64,000 bases of DNA, taken from assembly GCA_003164785.1 (NCBI GenBank), contig PLUE01000028.1:1-64000 (forward strand), given 5' to 3'. This document shows positions 49,533 through 58,860 of the stretch, in pieces (position 1 is the first letter of the stretch; every line of letters begins with the position of its first letter). Source of the DNA: Gammaproteobacteria bacterium. GTDB taxonomy: Bacteria; Pseudomonadota; Gammaproteobacteria; Steroidobacterales; Steroidobacteraceae. A program made the translations under genes and the position numbers. The notes beneath the pieces were generated by a model that was not told where the DNA came from, searched no databases, and saw only the letters and a list, made by a program, of their open reading frames with translations.

Positions 49533-52500
49533 ATGCGGGCTCTCGTCGCGCTGTGTGTTCGTCATTATGGCGCGGTTACTGCGCTCACCCTTCTGGCCCT
49601 GATCCTTGGGGCGTGGGGCGCTCTGCAGGCGCCCTTGGACGTGTTTCCGGAGTTCGTTCCCTCCCAGGTGGACATCCAAACCGAGGCGCCGGGTTTCGCT
49701 CCTCAACAAGTCGAGGAGCTGGTCACCAAGCAGGTCGAAAACGTCGTCAACGGATCGGCGGGTCTGGCGACCATGCGATCCGAATCGATTCCCGGGCTCT
49801 CCGTCGTCACGATCACGTTTGCGGATGGAATTGACGTCCACATTGCGCGGCAGGGAATCTCGGAGCGCCTGTCGGAACTCGGCAGTTCGCTGCCGGCCGG
49901 GGTGAGCACGCCGAAATTGTCGCCGTTGGTGTCGAGCACGATGGACCTTTTGATGATCGGCCTGCTGTCCGACAAAGTGGACGCCTACACGCTGCGCGAC
50001 AATGCCGACTGGATCATCAAGCCGCGTCTGTTGGCGGTCCCGGGTGTGGCACACGCCATCGTTTTCGGCGGCGATGTCCGGCAGATCCAAATTCTTCCCG
50101 ACATGCGCAAGTTGTCCAGTTTCAATCTGTCCTTCAGCGAGGTCGCCGATGCGGCAAAGGCCGCATTGCCGCTGCGTGGCGCCGGATTCATCGACCTCGC
50201 GGCGCAGCGTGTGCTCCTGAAATCTCCGACGCCGGAGCCCGACGTCAAGGCTCTCGGACAGGCCGTCGTCGCGGTACGCAACGACGCCCCCATTTTGCTC
50301 CGCGATGTGGCGGACATCAAAATTGCGCCGGCGCTGCGCTTCGGCGACTCCCTCATCATGGGAAAGCACGGTGTGATGTTGTCGCTCGCCAGCCAGTTCG
50401 GCGCCAACACCCTGTCGACCACGCTCGCGGTCGAGAAGGCGTTGGCAGATTTGGAGCCCGCCCTGAACCAGCAGGGCATCACCGTCTATAAGAACCTGCA
50501 TCGACCCGCCAATTTCATCGAGCGCGCATTGTCGGATCTGCGGGAGTCCCTCGTCATCGCAGCGATCTTGATATTGGCCGTGCTGTACGTTTTCCTGCGT
50601 GACATTCGGGCGGCGCTGATTGCGTTCACTGCCATTCCGCTCTCGTTGCTGGCAGCCGTCGCGGTGTTGGAGCGCATGGGTTTGACGCTCAACACCATGA
50701 CGCTCGGTGGCTTCGCGGTGTCGCTTGGCGTTCTCGTGGATGACGCGATCATCGGCATCGAGAACATCATGCGACGGCTGAGCGAAAATTCCCGGGCCGA
50801 AGCTCCACGACCCCGTCTCGAAATCGTCCGTGACGCATCGCTCGAGGTTCGCGGCCCCGTGATCTATGCGACTGCCGTGGTGATTGCGGTATTCCTGCCC
50901 GAACTGTTCACCTCGAGCGTTCAGGGACACTTCGTGGGTCCGCTGGCGCTTGCCTTCATCTTTGCGGTGGTCGCCTCCCTGGTCGTCGCGATGACCTCGA
51001 CCCCTGCATTGTGTGCTCTATTCCTCAGGCAGCACGCCGGGAGATCCGACGCGCGCTGGCTGGCACGGCTCAAGTCGTGGCAGGGATCGGCCGTCCATGG
51101 TGTCGCGGCGCACCTCAACGCGATCATCGTCGTGCTCGTCGTCCTGGTCATTGCGTCCGGTACGGCGCTGCCGTTCCTGGGCGGCACGTTCATGCCCGAC
51201 TTTCGCGAGGGACATTTCGTCATGCAGGTCTCAAGCTCCGTGACCGGCACCTCGCTGGATGAGATGCTGAGCGTGGGAGAGCGTGTCAGCCGGGAAGTTC
51301 TGGCATTGCCGTACGTGGAGAGCATCGAACAACAGGTCGGCCGCGCGGAACTGAGCGAGGATACGTGGGGTCCGCATCGCAGCGAATTTCACGTCGAGCT
51401 GAAACCTGATGCCACGATCGATCAGGGCGTTGCCCAGGATAGGTTGCGCGACATTCTGTCGCACTACCCTGGACTGCAAAGCGAAGTGGTCACGTTCCTC
51501 GGCGACAGGATCGGCGAGAGCCTGAGCGGCGTGAATGCCCAGGTCGCCATCAAGATTTTCGGGGACGATCTCGACACGCTCGACAAGAGCGCGGAAAAGG
51601 TGACCGCCGCGCTCGGCAAGATCAAGGGCATCGTCGACCTGCAGTTCAAGCGCCAGAGCGGCACGCCGGCGATCTCCATCCACCTCAGGCCGCAGGCCCT
51701 GGCGACGAGCGGGCTGAAAGTACAGGACGTGCTCGATACGGTGCAAACAGCCTACGCGGGCACGACGGTGGGCCAAACCTTCCGCGGCACCCGAACGGTG
51801 GATGTGGTGGTCCTGTTGCCCGACGCCGTGCGCCATCGACCGACGCAGCTCGGAAAGCTGATGATCGCGACGCCGTTCGGGCCGGTTCCGCTGTCCCAGG
51901 TCGCCGATGTCGAGGTCACGCAGGATCGATACAGCATCGAACACGATGGCGGCCAGCGTCTGGTGGTCGTGACCTTCAACGTGGGGGCGGGTTCCCTGCA
52001 GGGCATCGTCGCGGAATCTCAGCAGGCGATTGCCCGGTCCGTGGCGCTTCCGCCGGGCGTGTTTCTCGAATTCACGGGGGCGGCCGAGGCCGAGATCAAG
52101 ACCCGCAACGAACTGATCCTGTACTCCGGACTCGCCCTTGCGCTCATCGTCATGATCTTGTTCGTGTCCTTTCATTGGCGCGCCAACAGCTGGCTGGTTC
52201 TTGCCAATCTGCCGTTCAGCCTGATCGGCAGCGTCATCGCCATCTCCGCAACCGGGCTCGGCATCTCCCTGGGGACGGTGGTGGGGCTCGTGACCGTGTT
52301 CGGGGTCAGCGCACGCAACGCGATCCTGCAGCTTGCACACTACGAGCACCTCGTCGAGGTGGAGGGGTCCGAGTGGAACCTGGATCTGGTCATTCGTGGC
52401 GCAAACGAGCGCCTGGTGCCGATATTGATGACCGCTGCCGTGACCGCCTTGGGGCTCGCACCGCTCGCGTTCGGTCTGAACAAGCCCGGGCAGGAAATCG

Positions 52501-52607
52501 AGGGGCCGATGGCGGTGACGGTGCTGGGCGGTCTGTTTTCATCCACGCTGCTCAACCTGGTGGTGCTGCCGGCGCTGGCAAAGCGGTTCGTTTCGACGCC
52601 CCGATGA
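49533..52607 (+). CDS. RND efflux pump inner-membrane subunit (CusA/CzcA-like)
   Basis: 1024 residues. 12 membrane helices and two large periplasmic loops are expected. The opening MRALVALCVRHYGAVTALTL and DVFPEFVPSQVDIQTEAPGFAPQQVEELVTKQVE are of the heavy-metal (HME) branch. In the helix-4 region the usual acid-bearing DFG... is replaced by AVSLGVLVDDAIIGIENIM, so the first of the three acidic residues of CzcA/CusA relays is missing while the D and E of VDDAIIGIEN remain. The substrate could be something other than metals. It starts 3 bp after the adaptor gene. Confidence 0.92.
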   Translation: MRALVALCVRHYGAVTALTLLALILGAWGALQAPLDVFPEFVPSQVDIQTEAPGFAPQQVEELVTKQVENVVNGSAGLATMRSESIPGLSVVTITFADGIDVHIARQGISERLSELGSSLPAGVSTPKLSPLVSSTMDLLMIGLLSDKVDAYTLRDNADWIIKPRLLAVPGVAHAIVFGGDVRQIQILPDMRKLSSFNLSFSEVADAAKAALPLRGAGFIDLAAQRVLLKSPTPEPDVKALGQAVVAVRNDAPILLRDVADIKIAPALRFGDSLIMGKHGVMLSLASQFGANTLSTTLAVEKALADLEPALNQQGITVYKNLHRPANFIERALSDLRESLVIAAILILAVLYVFLRDIRAALIAFTAIPLSLLAAVAVLERMGLTLNTMTLGGFAVSLGVLVDDAIIGIENIMRRLSENSRAEAPRPRLEIVRDASLEVRGPVIYATAVVIAVFLPELFTSSVQGHFVGPLALAFIFAVVASLVVAMTSTPALCALFLRQHAGRSDARWLARLKSWQGSAVHGVAAHLNAIIVVLVVLVIASGTALPFLGGTFMPDFREGHFVMQVSSSVTGTSLDEMLSVGERVSREVLALPYVESIEQQVGRAELSEDTWGPHRSEFHVELKPDATIDQGVAQDRLRDILSHYPGLQSEVVTFLGDRIGESLSGVNAQVAIKIFGDDLDTLDKSAEKVTAALGKIKGIVDLQFKRQSGTPAISIHLRPQALATSGLKVQDVLDTVQTAYAGTTVGQTFRGTRTVDVVVLLPDAVRHRPTQLGKLMIATPFGPVPLSQVADVEVTQDRYSIEHDGGQRLVVVTFNVGAGSLQGIVAESQQAIARSVALPPGVFLEFTGAAEAEIKTRNELILYSGLALALIVMILFVSFHWRANSWLVLANLPFSLIGSVIAISATGLGISLGTVVGLVTVFGVSARNAILQLAHYEHLVEVEGSEWNLDLVIRGANERLVPILMTAAVTALGLAPLAFGLNKPGQEIEGPMAVTVLGGLFSSTLLNLVVLPALAKRFVSTPR

Positions 52608-52699
52608 GCTGACAGGTGCAGTCCGCCCGACCGCCCGTCATAATGCCTCCCCCAAAACACGCCCTGGGCGGGAGAACAACGCAATCGAAATTCAATCAA

Positions 52700-52730
52700 C
52701 GGGCGTCACAGGCGCCCGGGGTGCTTTTTT
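52700..52730 (+). terminator. Candidate terminator of the RND operon
   Basis: Two alternative stems lie here: CGGGCG/CGCCCG (52700-52718) and AGGCGCC/GGTGCTT (52710-52726, two G-U pairs, loop CGG), the latter followed by TTTT. Six T lie at 52725-52730. The same T-run is the place where a one-base loss could have disrupted the N-terminus of the next gene, so the interpretation is uncertain. Confidence 0.5.
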
Positions 52731-52821
52731 CATTGGGCCGGCATTCGCCGCCGCCGCCCTGGTCGCACCCAGCATCATTGCGGCATTCGACGCCGCGTCG
52801 CTGCATAATCCACCCGGCGGG

Positions 52822-54411
52822 GTGACCCGGGGCGCGGCATTCGTCGTCCAACACGGGTTATTGACAGTCGGCTTGTCCGTCGGACTTGCGAGCGCCGCGC
52901 TCGCGGCGTATCACAGGCCCCTGGCCCGGCGACTGCTTCACCTTTTTCTCTTTTTCATTTTGTTGGAACTCTTTTATCGCTTTGCTTATGGCGGCCCTGT
53001 CTCCTCCGGCCTTCTGCTTTCCGTGCCGGAAACGAGCAAGCGAGAAACGGTGGAGCTGCTTGCAGGTCATGTGATCCTGACGTGCAGCCTCAGCCTGGTG
53101 GCGCTGCTGGCAATTTACGCCATGGTGGGATCGTGGAACACGAACATTCGGCTTCCCGTCAGACGCATCATCCAGATGGGCATCGTCTCCGCTTCCATGG
53201 TGGCTGCCTCATTGGCGATTGGCGCATCCGGCGTTGACGGTCCGCGGCGCATGGCGGCCGTCATGCTCCCGGAGGCCGAGGCTACCTTCCCATTGGATGT
53301 CGTGAACGCCTTCGGCGCCGTCGCGATCGACTTCGTCGACACTCGCCGCCGCGCCGCTGCCCGCGCCGTATTCGAATTTCGGGGTGTGACCCTGGTCGAC
53401 CATGAGTCCCGTCGCTCAGCATCGGAGGTCTACGTCGTGGTGATCGGCGAGACGTCGCGCCGGGAAAATTGGTCGCTCTTTGGCTACACACGGGCCACGA
53501 CACCGCGGCTCGACGCGATTCGGGACAGTCTTGTGCTGTTTGGCCATGTGTCATCGAACGCGACCAATACCATCTTGAGCCTGCCGCTGGCATTGACGCG
53601 CGCGGCGCCAGCCACCCGCGGGGTGGCCCGGTCGGAGAAGTCGATCGTTACCTTGTTCAAACAAGCCGGATTCGCAACTTTTTGGCTCTCGAATCAGGAG
53701 CGTTCCGTGCTATCGAATCCCATCGCGCGGATCGCAGCCGAAGCGGACCACGTCTGGTTCACCGGGGGCGGGTTCGATTCCGAGCTGGTCGGCGAGCTGG
53801 GCGAGGAAATGGCCCGCATTCCCGAGGGCGGCAAGGCCGTCATCTTCCTTCATATGGAGGGCAGCCATTTCGGCTATGTCGCCCGGTATCCCGCGAGCTT
53901 CGATCACTTCCGAGACGGGCAGGGCGCGCCGCGTCAGCTTCCGGAGCGGCAATCTCGTTTGGTCGACGAGTACGACAACACCGTCTATTTTACCGACCAC
54001 AACGTAAGAGCGGTGATCGACAAACTGGCCCAATGCCATTGCAGGTCGGGGCTGGTCTTTTTCTCCGATCACGGCGAAAGGCTCTTCGACAATGGCCTGA
54101 CGGACAACGACTTCGGGCACGGGTTTCCGACGATCTCCCGCCAGGAGATCGAAATCCCGTTTTTTGTCTGGATGTCCTCGGCGTATCAAGAGGCGAACCC
54201 CGGGCGGATCGAGCAACTTCGAGCGAATGCAGGGTCCGTGGCCCAACTTCACAATTTGTTCGAGACGCTCGTCGACCTGGCCGGCGTCGATTATCACGAT
54301 CGAGCGTCGTCCTTGAGTCTGTTCTCCGACAAGTTCCGATCGCCCCTGGAACTGGACGTGCTCAACATGGATCAGGATACCGTCGCCTTCGATGTCGCCG
54401 GCCCGCCCTGA
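52822..54411 (+). CDS. EptA-like phosphoethanolamine transferase/sulfatase-fold membrane enzyme
   Basis: 529 residues. N-terminal helices about 10-30, 35-60, 72-98, then a periplasmic sulfatase-fold domain. Catalytic features are VVVIGETSRRENWSLFGYTRATTP, the nucleophile-threonine region SNATNTILSLP, and the metal-binding FFSDHGERL. EptA proteins add phosphoethanolamine to lipid A. EptA usually has five helices; the first here seems absent. Upstream the same frame encodes a hydrophobic helix (FFIGPAFAAAALVAP) but with no ATG/GTG/TTG start, so the true N-terminus may lie upstream after a frameshift near the T6 run at 52725. GTG at 52822 is the only standard start in frame. Confidence 0.82.
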   Translation: MTRGAAFVVQHGLLTVGLSVGLASAALAAYHRPLARRLLHLFLFFILLELFYRFAYGGPVSSGLLLSVPETSKRETVELLAGHVILTCSLSLVALLAIYAMVGSWNTNIRLPVRRIIQMGIVSASMVAASLAIGASGVDGPRRMAAVMLPEAEATFPLDVVNAFGAVAIDFVDTRRRAAARAVFEFRGVTLVDHESRRSASEVYVVVIGETSRRENWSLFGYTRATTPRLDAIRDSLVLFGHVSSNATNTILSLPLALTRAAPATRGVARSEKSIVTLFKQAGFATFWLSNQERSVLSNPIARIAAEADHVWFTGGGFDSELVGELGEEMARIPEGGKAVIFLHMEGSHFGYVARYPASFDHFRDGQGAPRQLPERQSRLVDEYDNTVYFTDHNVRAVIDKLAQCHCRSGLVFFSDHGERLFDNGLTDNDFGHGFPTISRQEIEIPFFVWMSSAYQEANPGRIEQLRANAGSVAQLHNLFETLVDLAGVDYHDRASSLSLFSDKFRSPLELDVLNMDQDTVAFDVAGPP

Positions 54412-54498
54412 TGCACCTTAGGATCGGCCTGGGTCGGCCTCGGGCCGCGGCGATGGCCGTTGTCGCAAAGCGTCTCGACATTCTGGCGGCGTACGCAC

Positions 54499-55308
54499 TC
54501 AGGGTTGGTCTTGGATGCGGGATATGGCGGCATCGAGATCGTCCGTCAGTTCGTAGTAATTGCCCGAGAGCGCATCGTATCGGCCGCACGCCAGGTCCAC
54601 GCAACGTTGCGCGCAGCGCGCTAGATCGGCCTTCCCGGTGTCCGCTGCGTCGCGCTCGCCGAGGCGCTGCACCATGCCGGGCACCCATTTTCGCGCATCT
54701 GCGGCCGACATCGTGTCCCGGGCCAGTTGCGTGACCACGAAGCCGGGATCGATCGAGAAGGCATGGACGTGATCGGCGCGCACTTCGGCGGCGAGCAGCA
54801 TGGCCATTTTCACCTGGGCATTCTTTCCGAGGCAGTATGCGGACAGGTACGGCGCGATGAGGTGCGATGCCCGTGCGGATACGTTGACGATGTGACCGCG
54901 CTGCAGCCTGATCATGCCGGGCAGCACCGCGTGGATGAAATTGAAGGGCCCGCGTATGTGCACCTCCTGTGCGGACCACCACGCGACGGGGTCGGTCTCG
55001 GAGAACGGTCCGAAGGGGCCGGCGACGCCTGCGTTGTTGATCAGGATGTCGATCGTCCCCAATCGGCGTTCGGTCTCGGCAACGATGCGGCGGACGTCGG
55101 CGAGGGATCTCGAGTCGCCGTCGACCGCGATTGCGGTGCCGCCGGTTGCCTCGATCTGGGCGGCGGTTTCGTCCAATTCACGGCGAGTGCGCGCGGTGAC
55201 CGAGACGGTTGCGCCCTCGTGAGCCAGCCGTTGCGCGATGGAGCGGCCGAAACCCCGGCCCGCGCCGGTGACGAGCGCCACACGACCTTGGAATGGTATC
55301 TGAGCCAC
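54499..55308 (-). CDS. Short-chain dehydrogenase/reductase (SDR)
   Basis: 269 residues. Rossmann motif LVTGAGRGFGRSIAQRL (Gly motif TGxxxGxG), NNAGVAGPFG, the catalytic Ser in VNVSARAS, and Tyr-Lys in YLSAYCLGK. NAD(P)-dependent oxidoreductase; substrate unknown. The GTG at 55308 is preceded by a GGAGGA ribosome binding site 8 bp away, much better than an upstream in-frame ATG. Divergent from the SnoaL-like gene, 84 bp apart, which may be functionally linked. Confidence 0.92.
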   Translation of the reverse strand: MAQIPFQGRVALVTGAGRGFGRSIAQRLAHEGATVSVTARTRRELDETAAQIEATGGTAIAVDGDSRSLADVRRIVAETERRLGTIDILINNAGVAGPFGPFSETDPVAWWSAQEVHIRGPFNFIHAVLPGMIRLQRGHIVNVSARASHLIAPYLSAYCLGKNAQVKMAMLLAAEVRADHVHAFSIDPGFVVTQLARDTMSAADARKWVPGMVQRLGERDAADTGKADLARCAQRCVDLACGRYDALSGNYYELTDDLDAAISRIQDQP

Positions 55309-55391
55309 GGCGAGTTCCTCCCGATGATTGCGTGTGAGATATTTCCGGTGGGGCGCGCGCGCGCCAACCATGGTCCATCGAAGGAATTGCA

Positions 55392-56099
55392 ATGCTCAAC
55401 CCGGATGAATTGACCGAGCTGAAGAACCAAGTCGCCCGGCTGGCGAACGAAGTCGCGCTGCTGGGCGATGCCCAGGCGATACGAAAGTTGCAACACGCGT
55501 ACGGCTACTATCTCGATAAATGCCTGTACGACGAAGTGGTGGATCTGTTCTCGGATGACGGCGAGCTGCGATTTATGGGCGGGATATTTTGCGGCAAGGC
55601 GGGAATACGGCGCCTGTACTGCGATCGGTTTCGCAGGAATTTCACCGGCGGTCACAACGGTCCCGTGTACGGCTTCCTGCTGGACCACCTGCAGCTCCAG
55701 GATATCGTCGATGTGGCGGCGGATCGGCGCACCGCATTCGCGCGCTTCCGCTGTTTGATGCAGGCCGGCAGTCACAAGAGCCGCCAGGATGCACCGGCCA
55801 CGTTGCCTTCGCAATGGTGGGAAGGAGGTATCTACGAAAATATCTACGTGCGCGAGGACGGGGTGTGGAAAATAAAGTCCCTGAATTACTGGCTGGTCTA
55901 TCAAGGCTTGTACGCGGATGGATGGGCCAACATGCCGCCGCAACCCGGCCCGTTTTTCACCACGACGTTTCCCGACAATCCCGTCGGACCGGACGAATTG
56001 GCGCAGGTGCAGCCGGTGCTATGGCCCGAGACCGATGTCGTCGCCTTTCATTATGCGCATCCGGTGACCGGAAAGCGGTGGCAGCCACCCGGCGGCTGA
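55392..56099 (+). CDS. SnoaL-like (NTF2-fold) domain protein
   Basis: 235 residues. An N-terminal coiled segment (LTELKNQVARLANEVALLGDA), then a SnoaL_4 domain: IRKLQHAYGYYLDKCLYDEVVDLFSDDGELRFMG, with the terminal IYVREDGVWKIKSLNYWLVYQGLY. Such cone-shaped domains appear in steroid and polyketide metabolism. The catalytic role is unknown. Divergent from an SDR gene. Its stop lies inside a GC hairpin shared with the convergent cytochrome-dehydrogenase gene. Confidence 0.85.
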   Translation: MLNPDELTELKNQVARLANEVALLGDAQAIRKLQHAYGYYLDKCLYDEVVDLFSDDGELRFMGGIFCGKAGIRRLYCDRFRRNFTGGHNGPVYGFLLDHLQLQDIVDVAADRRTAFARFRCLMQAGSHKSRQDAPATLPSQWWEGGIYENIYVREDGVWKIKSLNYWLVYQGLYADGWANMPPQPGPFFTTTFPDNPVGPDELAQVQPVLWPETDVVAFHYAHPVTGKRWQPPGG

Positions 56100-56112
56100 G
56101 CGCCACCGGGTG
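56086..56112. terminator. GC hairpin spanning the stop of the SnoaL-like gene
   Basis: Arms CACCCGG (56086-56092) and CCGGGTG (56106-56112) with additional inner GC pairs, spanning the TGA stop at 56097-56099, between convergent genes. No T-run. Similar T-less hairpins occur at other convergent ends in this window. Confidence 0.4.
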
Positions 56113-56141
56113 CTTGAACGCCACCGCGTTTCCGCCGCGGG

Positions 56142-57857
56142 TCAATGCGCGTACGAAATCCGATAAATCAGATTATTGCCGTCGTCGCTCATCAGCAGCG
56201 ACCCATCCTTGGCCACCGTGGCGCCGACGGGCCGCGCCCAGGCATCACCGTCATCGACGATGAAGCCGACCAGGAAGTCTTGGTAGTCGCCGGTCGGCAC
56301 GCCGTTTTTCATCATCACGCGCACGATCTTGTGCCCCGTGCGAAACGCCCGGTTCCAGGAGCCATGCATGACGGCAAAGCCGTCACCGACATACTCCTTG
56401 GGAAATGCCGAGCTACCCGTGTTCGCCGGATAAAACACGAGGTTGAGCGCAGCCGAGTGGGACTGGTAGGGCACATCCGGCAGCAGAACCTTGCCGGCGA
56501 GATCGGGACGTTCACCCTTCAGGCGCGGATCCTCGTGGTTGCCCATGTAGTACCACGGCCAACCGTAGAAGCCCCCTTCGGTCACGCGTGTCGAGTAGTC
56601 AGGCACGAGGTCATCGCCCAGCATGTCGCGTTCATTCGTCGTGCACCACAAGGCGCCGGTCTGCGGTTGAATCGTCAGGCCGACACAGTTGCGAATGCCG
56701 GTCGCAAAGATCTTGCCCTTGGCCGACCCGACGGGGAACACGAGCACATCGGCGCGATTGGCTTCGCCGCCCCAGGCCGCACCGAGGCTGTGCTCCGCCG
56801 CCCACGCCTTGGTTTCGGCGGGTGACTTCTTCGGCATGTCCTCGGCGACATTGGAGCCTGAGCCCACCGAAACGAACATGCGCTTGCCGTCGGGCGAGAA
56901 CGCGACGTCGCGGGTGAAATGTCCGCCGCCGGCCACCGGCGAGAGTTCCGGCACCACGATTTCCGGAACACCGCTCGCCTTCTGATCACCCACCTTGTAG
57001 GCATAGCGGACGACGCGATTGGTCTCGGCGACGTACAGCCATTGTGGGTGGTCGCCGCTGGGATAGAACGCGATGCCGAACGGCAGCGACAATCCCTGTG
57101 CGAAGGTCGCGACCGTCTCGGCCGTCGCGCCATCCGCCGACGGGCGCATCACCTTGATGCGCCCGTTGCGAGTCTCCGAGACGAAAATATCGCCGTTCGG
57201 TGCGACGCGCATGGCGCGGGGCGCGTCCAGTTTGCTGGTGAACACGTCGACCTTGAATCCGGCCGGCACCGAGAGCTTGGCATCCGCCGGTCTGGCGACC
57301 AGTTTCGGTAAATTGGCGGCCGCCGGCGAATCGTACGGTGCCGGGAGTTTGGCGAGATCGATCCGGTGGACGCGGCCAGGCTCGTCGTTTTTCCAGTCGG
57401 CCACTCCCTTCGGAGGACCGGGGTTGGCGGGGAACATGCCGGGCGGGGGGCCGCGCGGCGTCGGCGACGCGTCCTTGAACGTGCCGGCCTTGACCGCCTG
57501 GAAGTAGGCGATGATGCTTTGCCGATCCGTCTCCTGCGGGACGGCAATGACCATCGCGGTCCCTGGCACGGCGGCCGTGGGAGATTTGAGAAAATGATCG
57601 AGCGTCGCTTCATCCCATGTGAGATGCGAATCCTGCAGCGCCTTGGTATAGCTGAACGCCGAGTTGCTGGCGGCGCGCCGCTCGAAAACGCCGTCGAGGT
57701 TGGGGCCTTGGGCGCCGCCGTTGTCATTGGGCTCGGCGCTGTGGCAGAGAGCGCATTGCTGGCGGAATAACGCCTTGCCGGCGTTCGGGTCGGCCGCGAA
57801 GGCGGGCGCGATGGACACCGCCAACGTCAGTGCGAGAGCGGAACGGATCATCGTCAT
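56142..57857 (-). CDS. Cytochrome c-PQQ sugar dehydrogenase fusion, exported
   Basis: 571 residues. Signal peptide (MIRSALALTLAVSIAPAFA). A cytochrome c domain at about 22-120 contains the heme motif C35-A-L-C38-H39 and an axial-ligand candidate near VPGTAM. A PQQ-dependent sugar/aldose dehydrogenase-like (sorbosone dehydrogenase) propeller follows from about 180, with DAPRAMRVAPNGDIFVSETRNGRIKV, LPFGIAFYPSGDHPQWLYVAETNRVVRY, and YGWPWYYMGN. The two domains make a self-contained periplasmic electron-transfer dehydrogenase. PQQ-binding residues cannot be confirmed. Convergent with the SnoaL-like gene. Confidence 0.88.
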   Translation of the reverse strand: MTMIRSALALTLAVSIAPAFAADPNAGKALFRQQCALCHSAEPNDNGGAQGPNLDGVFERRAASNSAFSYTKALQDSHLTWDEATLDHFLKSPTAAVPGTAMVIAVPQETDRQSIIAYFQAVKAGTFKDASPTPRGPPPGMFPANPGPPKGVADWKNDEPGRVHRIDLAKLPAPYDSPAAANLPKLVARPADAKLSVPAGFKVDVFTSKLDAPRAMRVAPNGDIFVSETRNGRIKVMRPSADGATAETVATFAQGLSLPFGIAFYPSGDHPQWLYVAETNRVVRYAYKVGDQKASGVPEIVVPELSPVAGGGHFTRDVAFSPDGKRMFVSVGSGSNVAEDMPKKSPAETKAWAAEHSLGAAWGGEANRADVLVFPVGSAKGKIFATGIRNCVGLTIQPQTGALWCTTNERDMLGDDLVPDYSTRVTEGGFYGWPWYYMGNHEDPRLKGERPDLAGKVLLPDVPYQSHSAALNLVFYPANTGSSAFPKEYVGDGFAVMHGSWNRAFRTGHKIVRVMMKNGVPTGDYQDFLVGFIVDDGDAWARPVGATVAKDGSLLMSDDGNNLIYRISYAH

Positions 57858-57993
57858 CTGGATTCTCCTTGCAAGGGGCGGGCGTCAGCCTCGTCTTATG
57901 TGCGGAGCATCGCATACCGTCGGGGTGTGGACCAAGCGAGCCGGCCAATTCCGCCGGGCACCTCATGTTTCCGCTCAAGTCGTCCGGTCCCGC

Positions 57994-58260
57994 TCAGCCA
58001 CGAGGGAAGGCAAACTCGCATCTGGGGGACACGACATTTACTGCCGCGCTGCTGACGTTGCACAGCCAGCAGGCGAGCATCGACATCAAGACTGCAGCGG
58101 CGTAGGTCGCCAGGTGCTGGCCTCCCGTTGAAACGATCAACACGCTGATGAGGCCGCCGATGGCGGCGCACGTGACCATGAGGGCTGCGTTTCGGAGCGC
58201 CGCGAATCCGCGATCTATTTGCATGACTGCGGCCGATCTTAGCGCAACGGGCTGCATCAA
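57994..58260 (-). CDS. Small hypothetical membrane protein
   Basis: 88 residues with two hydrophobic helices (ALMVTCAAIGGLISVLIVST and TYAAAVLMSMLACWLCNVSSA). No recognisable family. Start could be ATG 58260 or the in-frame ATG at 58224 (MQIDRGFAALRNAA). No clear ribosome binding site. A short run of seven T at 58265-58271 precedes it. It could be spurious. Confidence 0.4.
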   Translation of the reverse strand: MMQPVALRSAAVMQIDRGFAALRNAALMVTCAAIGGLISVLIVSTGGQHLATYAAAVLMSMLACWLCNVSSAAVNVVSPRCEFAFPRG

Positions 58261-58302
58261 AGTCTTTTTTTGGGCCGGTCAAAGCGCTAGAGTCGTCCGG
58301 CG

Positions 58303-58860
58303 ATGCGCGCTCACAACAGGCTGAAAAAATTCCTCCTACCGATCGCCCGGGCCATCCTGGTCGCCGCGGCCATCGGCGGCGTGTCGTCGGCGGCCGGCGT
58401 GCCGATTTCCTGGCAGCACCGCAGCATGACGTTCAACTACGTAGGCTTCACCACGTTCTACGAATGCGATGCCTTGGAGAGCCAGGTTGGGCGCATTCTC
58501 GAATATTTCGGTGCCCGACATGATGTCAAGGTGTCGGCGAGCTGCCCGCGCGGACCGGACGTGCCGTCCGGTCAGGCCTGGGTCAAGACGGAGTTCTATG
58601 TTCCCGCGCAGATCGACGATCCGAGCGTGGCGAGCGTCGCGACGGCTCAGTGGACGCCGCTGCGGGTGAACTATCGCGAACCGGGCTTCATCGGTAACGG
58701 CGATTGCGAACTTCTCCAGGCGATGAAGGATCTGGTGACCAAGAGCTTCGGCATCCGGGATCTGAAGTACAGCACGAGTTGCTTTCCTCACGAGCTGACC
58801 AATGGTGATTTCACGATCACCGGAGTCGCTCTGAAGGTGCCGGTTTCGAGCTGGCGATGA
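58303..58860 (+). CDS. Conserved exported hypothetical protein
   Basis: 185 residues with a signal peptide (FLLPIARAILVAAAIGGVSSAA). Two similar halves can be seen: FTTFYECDALESQVGRILEYFGARHDVKVSASC and GNGDCELLQAMKDLVTKSFGIRDLKYSTSC, each with a paired cysteine pattern. The cysteines may form disulfides in the periplasm. Similar proteins are known in Gammaproteobacteria as hypothetical. Function unknown. Confidence 0.72.
   Translation: MRAHNRLKKFLLPIARAILVAAAIGGVSSAAGVPISWQHRSMTFNYVGFTTFYECDALESQVGRILEYFGARHDVKVSASCPRGPDVPSGQAWVKTEFYVPAQIDDPSVASVATAQWTPLRVNYREPGFIGNGDCELLQAMKDLVTKSFGIRDLKYSTSCFPHELTNGDFTITGVALKVPVSSWR

Noticed and set aside
49092..50930. Long minus-strand frame antisense to the RND pump
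   Set aside because: Shadow of the pump gene; His/Arg/Gln-rich composition and no recognisable domain.
52616..52825. Small plus-strand frame of 69 codons between the RND gene and the EptA-like gene
   Set aside because: Low-complexity Pro/Ser/Arg sequence with no family features. It only matters as the frame that would join the EptA-like gene after a one-base change.
58265..58271. Run of seven T as a terminator for the cytochrome-dehydrogenase or small membrane gene
   Set aside because: No stable stem precedes it on the plus strand, and the neighbouring minus-strand gene is transcribed in the other direction.
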